Origin: Candidatus Hydrogenedens sp.
GTDB taxonomy: Bacteria > Hydrogenedentota > Hydrogenedentia > Hydrogenedentales > JAEUWI01
Direction: 5' to 3'
DNA length: 64,000 nucleotides
Assembly (NCBI GenBank): GCA_016125095.1
Contig: WGMK01000015.1
Location: 310,001 to 374,000 of the forward strand
The position numbers and the translations under genes were made by a program. Under the pieces are notes generated by a model that worked only from the letters and a program-made list of their open reading frames with translations, did not search any database and was not told where the DNA came from. This document shows positions 57,675 through 64,000 of the stretch, piece by piece (position 1 is the stretch's first letter; every line of letters starts with the position of its first letter).

Positions 57675-58745
57675 TTAGCTGGGCTGCGTATCGCGCACGG
57701 CCACCGGGGCGCCGTCGCGCAATTCGCGGTGACCCGACACAATCAGCCGTTCGCCGGCATGCAGACCCTCGAGCACCTGCACATCGCTGCCCTGAAGCCG
57801 CCCGGGGATAATGGCGCGCGTGTGGGCGGTGCCGTCCTGCTCCACCATCACGAAGTACTGATTTTCCATGGCGCGCACGGCGAACACGGGCACGACGATG
57901 GCGTCTTCGAAGACCTGGCGAACGAGCGATGCGCGGGCGGTCATTCCGGGACGGAGCACACCCTCGGCGTTGTCGATTTCGATTTCGACCGGGAAGGTGC
58001 GCGTGGAGGTATCGGCCTTCGGCGCGATGCGGAAGATTTCGCCCGTGAATACCTGATCGGGGAGGGCATCGAATCGGATATCGACTTCCTGGCCGACCTT
58101 GAAATGCGGAATATCGCGCTCGGGCACGGGTATAACCGAATTCAGGATATCGACCCGCACGAGGCGGCACAGCTCCATGCCGAAATCGGCGAACTCGCCG
58201 AGTTCCTTGGTGAGCGAACTGACGACTCCATCTATCGGCGCGCGGACAATGCTGCGCTCCAGGCGGATTTCAGTGGTTCGCAGGCCGGCCTCGGCCAGCT
58301 TGAGCTCGGCGGCGGCTTGGTCGAACACCTGCGACGAAGCCACGCCCGACTGGCGGAGGCCCTCCGTGCGCTTCATCTCGGCGCGGGCCAGTTCGGCCTG
58401 GGCCTTCGCCCGCGCGTAGTCGGCCTGCACGGCCGTGGTGTCGATATGGTAGAGCTCGTCGCCCTTATGCAGCTGCTGCCCCACCTCGATGCCCTGCCAC
58501 TCGATGACGCCGTTCGCCTCGGCGCTGATGCCGATGTCTTCCCAGGCAAGCAATTGACCGGTGAGATACAGCATGTCGCTGAAGGGGCGCGGTTCGAGGG
58601 TGACCACTTCGACGTTGGTGGGCGGAACGGTTGTGGTGACGGCTTCGGCCTGCGCAGGGCCTGGCAAGGTGGCCTGGTACACCACGAAGCCGCCCGCGGC
58701 CGCAATCGCCACGCACACGGCTGCATTAATGAAGATTCGGGTCAT
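57675..58745 (-). CDS. RND efflux periplasmic adaptor (membrane fusion protein)
   Basis: 356 residues of the HlyD/AcrA family. N-terminal membrane anchor (~6-28), lipoyl half-motif YHIDTTAVQADYARAKAQAELARAEM, a helical hairpin (~105-145), the second lipoyl half RSIVRAPIDGVVSSLTKELGEF, a beta-barrel (VPERDIPHFKVGQEVDIRFDALP) and a C-terminal membrane-proximal domain. It bridges the RND pump to an outer-membrane channel. It follows the TetR gene by 88 bases and precedes the pump by 15. Confidence 0.93.
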   Translation of the reverse strand: MTRIFINAAVCVAIAAAGGFVVYQATLPGPAQAEAVTTTVPPTNVEVVTLEPRPFSDMLYLTGQLLAWEDIGISAEANGVIEWQGIEVGQQLHKGDELYHIDTTAVQADYARAKAQAELARAEMKRTEGLRQSGVASSQVFDQAAAELKLAEAGLRTTEIRLERSIVRAPIDGVVSSLTKELGEFADFGMELCRLVRVDILNSVIPVPERDIPHFKVGQEVDIRFDALPDQVFTGEIFRIAPKADTSTRTFPVEIEIDNAEGVLRPGMTARASLVRQVFEDAIVVPVFAVRAMENQYFVMVEQDGTAHTRAIIPGRLQGSDVQVLEGLHAGERLIVSGHRELRDGAPVAVRDTQPS

Positions 58746-58833
58746 GGTTCAATGCTCTCCCGGGCACTGCCGCAACGTTGCACTGTCTAAACTCTCGGGC
58801 GGTATGCACAGGTGGCGGCCATACACCGGCCGT

Positions 58834-59490
58834 TCAAAAAGAGTAGGGACTCACGAGATGGGTCGCGGGCGGCTCTTTATAGCTTGCTCCGCAGATAAAC
58901 AGATCGATCAGGCCATCGGCAAGCTCCGGCGTCAGGCGCGTCTCGGGGCGGTTCGTCTTGGCCATCACGTGCATGTCCATGATACCCAAAAACACGAGCC
59001 CGAGGCTTTGCGCATCGCCGCCGGAAATCTCCTTGTTGTCGAGACCTTCCTGCATGATGTCCTCGATGTGCCGGAAACGCTTGCGGGCAAGCGCCTTGCG
59101 GTCGAGCGGCGGCCCCTGCTGCGGCGGTGCGAAGAATACCTGCAGGATGAGGCGCACGGCCTCGGGATTTTCCTCGGCCAGATGAAACGCCTTGCGGATA
59201 ATCGACTTCAGCCGGTCGGAACAGGTCTCGTACTCGAAGCGCACCTGTTCGATTTCGGATACGAGCTCGGAGAACTTCTCCTCCACGAGCCGGGTGAACA
59301 GGTCTTCCTTGTTCTCGAAATAGTAATAGAGCACCGGGCGAGTCACGCCCGCGCCCTCGATTATTTCGCGGATACTCGTGCCCTCGTAGCCGCGATCCGA
59401 GAACAGGCTCAGCGCGCTTTCGAGCAGTTTCGTTTCCGCTTCGTTAGCCGACGGCGTATCCGAGGAGACGCCTGGCACAGAGTTTCCCAT
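58834..59490 (-). CDS. TetR-family transcriptional regulator of the RND operon
   Basis: 218 residues. The N-terminal helix-turn-helix is LLESALSLFSDRGYEGTSIREIIEGAGVTRPVLYYYFENKEDLF (~22-66), with the classical YxYFxNKExL ending. The ligand-binding C-terminal domain (~75-200; PEAVRLILQVFFAPPQQGPPLD) is typical of the large TetR group. It is the first gene of the pump operon and likely represses it until a pump substrate binds. A promoter (TTGCAC-17-TAGAAT) lies just upstream. Confidence 0.93.
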   Translation of the reverse strand: MGNSVPGVSSDTPSANEAETKLLESALSLFSDRGYEGTSIREIIEGAGVTRPVLYYYFENKEDLFTRLVEEKFSELVSEIEQVRFEYETCSDRLKSIIRKAFHLAEENPEAVRLILQVFFAPPQQGPPLDRKALARKRFRHIEDIMQEGLDNKEISGGDAQSLGLVFLGIMDMHVMAKTNRPETRLTPELADGLIDLFICGASYKEPPATHLVSPYSF

Positions 59491-59524
59491 GAGTGCTACC
59501 TACCGTTCGTTAATGGCCCACCTG

Positions 59525-59553
59525 ATTCTATACGAAGCCCTGCCCCGGTGCAA
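59525..59553 (-). promoter_or_regulatory. Promoter of the TetR-MFP-RND operon
   Basis: Minus strand: TTGCAC (59553-59548) and TAGAAT (59530-59525) are 17 bases apart; the ATG of the TetR gene is 35 bases further on. It is the only good promoter seen for the five-gene run. Confidence 0.6.
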
Positions 59554-59571
59554 CTGCCGCCCCCGGAATGG

Positions 59572-59617
59572 GCCGAAAAACAAGGCGGGCCGCAAACCTG
59601 GAGGTTTGCGGCCCGCC
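59572..59617 (-). terminator. Rho-independent terminator of the Gly-rich protein gene
   Basis: Perfect 16-base stem (59584-59599 pairing with 59602-59617) with GG loop, followed on the minus strand by TTGTTTTTC. It separates the 59638-63993 gene from the TetR promoter. Confidence 0.9.
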
Positions 59618-59637
59618 GAAGGGACTAGGTTAGGCGC

Positions 59638-62600
59638 CTACTTCTTGTTGCGCCGGCGGAGCGAAGCCGCGCCGCCCAAGGCCGTCGCCAGCGACAGGGC
59701 CGCCAGGCCCAGGGCGCCGCCGACCGGCACACCGGCCGATTCCGCGATCTCGATGGTGCGCGAGGTAAGCAGCGCACCGGAGAACGGATCCAGCACGGTC
59801 ACGTAGTAGAGACCCGCGTCCTCGCTCACGAAGGGCGTGAAGTCGAGCGTGTTGGTGGTGGCACCAGAGATGACCCCGAAGGCCTTGGTGCCCGCCGCCT
59901 GCTCGAAGTACCACGTGTACACCGGCACGCCGACATTGCCTGCCACCTCGACGCTGAGCTGGTTCGGTTCATCGACATCCCACAAGGCGCGCGAACCGAG
60001 GTCCTTCACGAAGCGGAACGGCGTGATGGTGTATACATCCGCGCTGCTCGCACCGGTCGTCAGCTTGCGGTCGATGATGTCGCTCATGGTCTTGTTCGGC
60101 AGCACGTCGAGACCGATGGTGCCTTCCGAACTGCCCGTCGAGATGACGACTTCGTAGATCGAGGCCGTTACCTGGTTGACCGCCGACACGAAGGCGTCCG
60201 GAATGTCCGTATCGAGCGCGAAGTCGGTCACGGTGACATCCTTCATCGAGAGATTGAAGGTGACTTCGAACGATACGAACGGCGCGTTCGTCGTCAGCGG
60301 GAAGGTGAGCGGCGTAATGCCGGTCACTTCCGGATCCGCGTCGATACGAATCAGCTCGTTCGTGGTGTTATCGGTGCCCACGTTGCCGGCCGCGTCGGTC
60401 GCCACAACGGTGATGTTGTAGATGCCCTGCGGCAGCAGGCCCGCCGGAAGCGTCTGATTAATCAGCTGCGACCAGTTGGAGCCAAGCGGCGTCTGGACAT
60501 AGACCGGACCGGCGCCCGCGCCATTGAGCGTGATCGACAGCGTCACGTTGTTCGCGTCCACCACCGTACCGCCGATGAACGGCTGCGGCGAGGGCGTGAT
60601 CAGCGGATTCGGGATGATCGTCACCACCGGCGGCGTCGCGTCGATATTCGCCGCACTCGACTGCGTCTGAATCGTCACGTTGTTCGCCGCGTCGGCAGCA
60701 ATCACACGGATGCTGTAGAGTCCGTCCGCCAGGTTGGTCAGGATCGGGATGCTCCACGGACCCACGGTGAACGGATTGCCACCGAAGGCCGTAGCCACGA
60801 CCGTATTGCTCGCATTGAGCACCTCGAGCGTCAGGGCCGCCGGATCCGCCGGACCAGGCTCGGACACCGTGCCGCTGAACGTGGGGTTACGGTTGTTGAT
60901 CAGGCCCAGCGCGCCGTTGAAGGTAATCAGCGGCGGCGAGATATCGACAATCAGCGCGCCCACGAAGGTCTCGACCGTCGTGTTGCCCGCGCCGTCCGTC
61001 GCCGTGACGATCACGTTGTAGGTGCCTTCCGAGAGCTGCGGGGTCGGACCGGCCGAGGCCGTGTTCCAGGTACCCGTGGTCACCGGCACCGAGCCGAAGG
61101 CGGCTGGCGACGACACAACCACAACGCTGACACTCGTCGGCGCGTTGTTCGGGTCGGTCACCGTGCCGTTCAGGGCCGGCTGACGGTTGTTGGTCTGGAT
61201 AAAGGTCATGCCCACGACCGGGAACGTCAGGTCGATTTCCAGTTCGTTCGACGTGGAATCGGCACCGATGTTGCCGGCCTGGTCGACCGCCACAGCACTG
61301 ACGTTGTAGATGCCTTCGGGGATTTCATTGCCCGACGGAATCTGCAGCGCCCAGGTATCCGGACCGCCGATGACCTCGGTCACCGTCAGTTCGGGGTCGT
61401 TGAAGTCGTACACCACGCTGTTCACGGTAACCGTGAAGGACGAAAGCACGAGGTCGTCGTTCACCGTACCGGTAATCAGCGGCAGGTCGGTGTTGGTCAG
61501 CAGGTTATCGACGGTAAGCACGGGGCTCGTCGTGTCGATGAAGAGTTGCACCGTGTCCGAGGGCAGCACGGTGGTAGTCCAAACTTCGCCCACCGCCAGC
61601 GTACCGGCAACGTTGGTGCCGGACTTGCCCTGAATCAGCTCGCCCGCGCCGCCATTCAACTTGATGGCCAACTTGGTCACCGAAGCCAGACCGGCGTTCT
61701 TCACGACGATCTGGTCGAAGCCGTTGAACGCGCTGCGGAACGTACCGATGCTGGTCAGACGGAAGAGCTCCACGCTCTGCGGATTCAGAATCTGCAGCGG
61801 CGTCGAAGCGTCGATGACCGACTTATTCCAGTAATCCGGCAAGCTCCAGCCATAGGGGTGCGGCCCGCCAAGCAGGGTCGGGATGAAGGGCGGATCGTCC
61901 ACCGAGTTCAGCGGCGTGTTGTCCGTGAAGTAAGGCGTATTGCCGTCCGGGGCGAACAGGTTGCCGTTACCCTTCAGGGTGGCCAGGTTGTTGAACGAAC
62001 CGAATCGCGGCGCGGCGGCCGAACCGTCCGCAGCCGGGGTGTTGTTGATCACCTCGGTCGCGGTCATGTTCGACACAAGCGTCAGGCCGCCCTGCTGGAA
62101 GAAGTTGTTCGGCTGCGCGCCATTGAAGGTCGCATCGGCCTTGAACGTCACGCCGGAGCTGATATCGACGATAGAGCCGACGAGCTTCACGGAGCCCGGC
62201 AGACCCTTGCCGCCGATACCGCCGTCGCCGCCCTTACCGCCGGTCTTACCGCCGGTGCCGTTACCGCCGTTGCCGCCATTATTGCCGCCGCGGCCGCCGT
62301 CACCGCCGCCGGTGCCGCCAATGCCGAGCAAGTCGGAACCGTCGCCGCCGTTGCCGCCGCGCGGATTGTTGGCCACGCCGCCGCTGCTGCCGCTCGCGCC
62401 GCCCGAACCGTTCTTGCCGGTGCGGTTGGTGCCGGAGGTGCCGAAGGGGTTGTGCGCCGATACGTCGAGGCGCAGGTTGGCGTTGATGCCGCGATCCAGG
62501 TCAAGCAGACCCAGCGCGCCGAGTACGAATGCGCCGCCGCCGGAAGCGCCGATGGTGCCCGTGCCGCCGGTGCCGCCCGCGCCGCCGCCGCCGCCGCTAC

Positions 62601-63993
62601 CACCGGAAACACCTGCGGCAGGACCGCCGCCGCTGCCGCCGCCCGGATTGCCGCAGAAGGCGCAGCCTGAGCCACCGTTGCCGTTACCGCCGAAATTGTC
62701 GTTTGTGGCGCCGTTCGATCCGGCGGCCGTCCCCGCCGTACCAGACGTGCCAGCGGTCGTACCGGAGACATTGCCACTGTCGCCCGAGCCGGCGCCGCCG
62801 CCGCCGCCACCGCCGCCGCCAGCACCGCCGCCTGCGCCGCCCGCACCGCCGCCGCCGCCGCCGCCGGTCGTATAACCGGAGCACCCACCGAAGGCGCAGG
62901 GACCTACTTCGAAGCCGCCGCCGCCGCCGCCGCCCGAACCGCCCGAGCCACCGCCGCCGCCTGCGCCGCCGCCGCCGCCACCGCCGCCGCGACCACCAGC
63001 ACCACCACCGCCGCCGCTACCAGAGACGATAGCGAGCGAATCTACCCAAGTATAGGTACCATGCAGGGCGTCAAGACCGGCATTACCATTGTTACCGATG
63101 CCGCCAGTTCCCGCGTTGTCGAGAGCGTCACCGCCAGGATTGCCGGTACTGCCGCCGCTGCCATTTTTCTGGTTGATAATCGAACCCGAGCCGCCGCCGA
63201 TACCGACGTTCGTCTGCGCCAGACCCTTCGTACCCTTATCTGCACCGCGGCCGCCGGCACCGCTGGTGTCGGAGGTCAATTGTCCAGGTGCCGCAGCGCC
63301 CGCGCCGGGGGTTGAAATACCGCTGGACTGGAAACCCGCGATGCCCGTGCCGCCCGCTTCCGGACCGCCCGAGGCACCGTAGGCTGTACCATTGCCGCCC
63401 GCTGTACCGTTCCCACCGTCAACGCCTTGTGAGCTGGGGTTACCATTTGCGCCCGTACCGGAGCCGCCACCGCCGCCGCCCGAGCCACCGGCGCCACCGG
63501 CGCCGCCGCTACCGCCGCCGCCGCCGGCACCGCCATTGCCGCCTCGACCGCCCGAGCCGCCTGCACCGCCGCCCCAGCGGCCGGTGTTGCTGTTCGTCGC
63601 GCTCGCGTCGATGCTGGGCCCCCAGTACATGTCGGTCTGGGAAATGATGACGCAGGGCCGGCTACCAGTCGTATGGACCGTCACCGTTTCCGGCACATTC
63701 ACATAGGAAGGCTGGAAGTGCGCCACATCGTTGGGGGACGAACCAGAGACCGAACCGCTCAGCAGCACCGCCACGGAGGGCGAGTTCTGAATGATGGTCG
63801 GCGTGGCGCCCGACGTGTCAATGGTGATGTCGGCGTTGGGCGTTCCGCTCAGGTCGAGCGAGCCCCCGGAGCCATTGCTCCCGAAATAGGTCTGTGCGCC
63901 CGCCGTCCAGGCGCTGAGTACGAGCATGAGCGCGCCCAAAGCGGCCCCCCTCGAACTGAGCCCGCTCCGGGCAATGCAATGCTGCCAGCTCAT
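59638..63993 (-). CDS. Very large secreted Gly-rich surface protein with Ig-like repeats and CTERM-type sorting tail
   Basis: 1451 residues. Signal peptide (~1-33), a ~100-residue beta region, then a Gly-rich block (~140-600) of GGxGG tracts interrupted by short Cys pairs (CAFGGCSG, CAFCGNPG), a ~220-residue linker, about five Ig-like repeats (~830-1215; each with a TDGAGN/VDQAGN-type turn and a DxTPPVxT/DISPPLITF-like start), one beta domain and a C-terminal tail: VPVGGALGLAALSLATALGGAASLRRRNKK, read as VP-x-G, hydrophobic helix, basic end. Such tails serve as sorting signals in several CTERM systems. ATG 63993 has no visible upstream context beyond the window end. Probably exported to the cell surface or matrix. 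Confidence 0.85.
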   Translation of the reverse strand: MSWQHCIARSGLSSRGAALGALMLVLSAWTAGAQTYFGSNGSGGSLDLSGTPNADITIDTSGATPTIIQNSPSVAVLLSGSVSGSSPNDVAHFQPSYVNVPETVTVHTTGSRPCVIISQTDMYWGPSIDASATNSNTGRWGGGAGGSGGRGGNGGAGGGGGSGGAGGAGGSGGGGGGSGTGANGNPSSQGVDGGNGTAGGNGTAYGASGGPEAGGTGIAGFQSSGISTPGAGAAAPGQLTSDTSGAGGRGADKGTKGLAQTNVGIGGGSGSIINQKNGSGGSTGNPGGDALDNAGTGGIGNNGNAGLDALHGTYTWVDSLAIVSGSGGGGGAGGRGGGGGGGGAGGGGGSGGSGGGGGGGFEVGPCAFGGCSGYTTGGGGGGGAGGAGGGAGGGGGGGGGAGSGDSGNVSGTTAGTSGTAGTAAGSNGATNDNFGGNGNGGSGCAFCGNPGGGSGGGPAAGVSGGSGGGGGAGGTGGTGTIGASGGGAFVLGALGLLDLDRGINANLRLDVSAHNPFGTSGTNRTGKNGSGGASGSSGGVANNPRGGNGGDGSDLLGIGGTGGGDGGRGGNNGGNGGNGTGGKTGGKGGDGGIGGKGLPGSVKLVGSIVDISSGVTFKADATFNGAQPNNFFQQGGLTLVSNMTATEVINNTPAADGSAAAPRFGSFNNLATLKGNGNLFAPDGNTPYFTDNTPLNSVDDPPFIPTLLGGPHPYGWSLPDYWNKSVIDASTPLQILNPQSVELFRLTSIGTFRSAFNGFDQIVVKNAGLASVTKLAIKLNGGAGELIQGKSGTNVAGTLAVGEVWTTTVLPSDTVQLFIDTTSPVLTVDNLLTNTDLPLITGTVNDDLVLSSFTVTVNSVVYDFNDPELTVTEVIGGPDTWALQIPSGNEIPEGIYNVSAVAVDQAGNIGADSTSNELEIDLTFPVVGMTFIQTNNRQPALNGTVTDPNNAPTSVSVVVVSSPAAFGSVPVTTGTWNTASAGPTPQLSEGTYNVIVTATDGAGNTTVETFVGALIVDISPPLITFNGALGLINNRNPTFSGTVSEPGPADPAALTLEVLNASNTVVATAFGGNPFTVGPWSIPILTNLADGLYSIRVIAADAANNVTIQTQSSAANIDATPPVVTIIPNPLITPSPQPFIGGTVVDANNVTLSITLNGAGAGPVYVQTPLGSNWSQLINQTLPAGLLPQGIYNITVVATDAAGNVGTDNTTNELIRIDADPEVTGITPLTFPLTTNAPFVSFEVTFNLSMKDVTVTDFALDTDIPDAFVSAVNQVTASIYEVVISTGSSEGTIGLDVLPNKTMSDIIDRKLTTGASSADVYTITPFRFVKDLGSRALWDVDEPNQLSVEVAGNVGVPVYTWYFEQAAGTKAFGVISGATTNTLDFTPFVSEDAGLYYVTVLDPFSGALLTSRTIEIAESAGVPVGGALGLAALSLATALGGAASLRRRNKK

Positions 63994-64000
63994 AAGATTT

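Noticed and set aside
61546..62875. Long Pro/Ala-rich plus-strand frames within the Gly-rich gene
   Set aside because: They are the antisense of GGxGG codon repeats; the minus-strand frame has signal peptide, Ig-like domains and terminator.
62200..63590. Dense GCC/GCCGCC repeats resembling a tandem array
   Set aside because: They encode the glycine tracts of the surface protein, have no constant repeat-spacer unit and no cas genes nearby, so they are not a CRISPR array.
1..64000. tRNA, rRNA, prophage, integrase or origin sequences
   Set aside because: None was seen. Intergenic gaps are short, and the three largest hold repeats rather than RNA genes.

Overview
The window is a GC-rich, densely coded bacterial chromosome segment with about 44 supportable protein genes and no rRNA, tRNA or CRISPR array that I could see. 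The best lineage guess is Candidatus Hydrogenedentes (Hydrogenedentota) or a close relative. The main reason is the 1241-residue secreted protein ending in a Glu-Gly-rich spacer plus paired dockerin-like repeats, a layout I associate with that group. Sortable Gly-rich surface proteins, DUF1080, GH10/xylose isomerase, GMC oxidoreductases and a Gram-negative type RND pump fit too. The assignment is inference, not proof.

Layout. 1-4351: 3' part of a GH116-like protein, coaE, a zinc-ribbon protein and a secreted GH10 xylanase. 4497-8394: signalling/stress run (MshEN-cNMP-binding fusion, tandem UspA, PsiE-like membrane protein, PAS coiled-coil protein). 8647-11865: NagD-like HAD phosphatase with terminator, two-subunit aconitase X, and a toxin-antitoxin pair with a probably leaderless mRNA. 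11881-22636: minus-strand block of a secreted FG-GAP/dockerin-like protein, a GMC dehydrogenase with its small subunit, two colinear SGNH-hydrolase/TPR paralogues and a LON-domain protein. 22788-28674: antiporter, TerB/DUF697 protein, GntR-ABC transporter operon. 28901-34988: minus-strand operon of two radical SAM proteins, a GT9 glycosyltransferase, a DegT aminotransferase and MgtE. 35136-45159: FHA-GAF-adenylate cyclase, xylose isomerase, a repeat-filled intergenic stretch, a two-helix membrane protein whose start region folds into a hairpin, xseA-xseB-ispA, and a large secreted GH20-like protein. 45166-47798: HisH/HisF/amidotransferase trio typical of acetamidino-sugar synthesis. 47969-52506: ceramidase-like membrane protein, a small repeat protein, DUF1080, a GIY-YIG protein bracketed by mobile-looking repeats, and a 4-hydroxybutyryl-CoA dehydratase-like enzyme. 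52509-59490: TetR-MFP-RND operon with two accessory genes. 59638-63993: 1451-residue Gly-rich surface protein.

How it fits together. The genes suggest a heterotroph that degrades xylan (GH10, xylose isomerase), decorates its envelope heavily (SGNH proteins, GT9/DegT/radical SAM operon, acetamidino-sugar trio, large surface proteins) and uses cyclic nucleotides (cyclase plus cNMP-binding protein). The most unusual signals are: (i) a roughly 190-bp element with 32-bp terminal inverted repeats, present in three copies, two of which bracket a GIY-YIG gene whose promoter -35 box sits on the element end; (ii) a hairpin at 39401-39436 that encloses both Shine-Dalgarno and start codon; (iii) a MshEN-cNMP-binding fusion; and (iv) the tandem SGNH-TPR genes.
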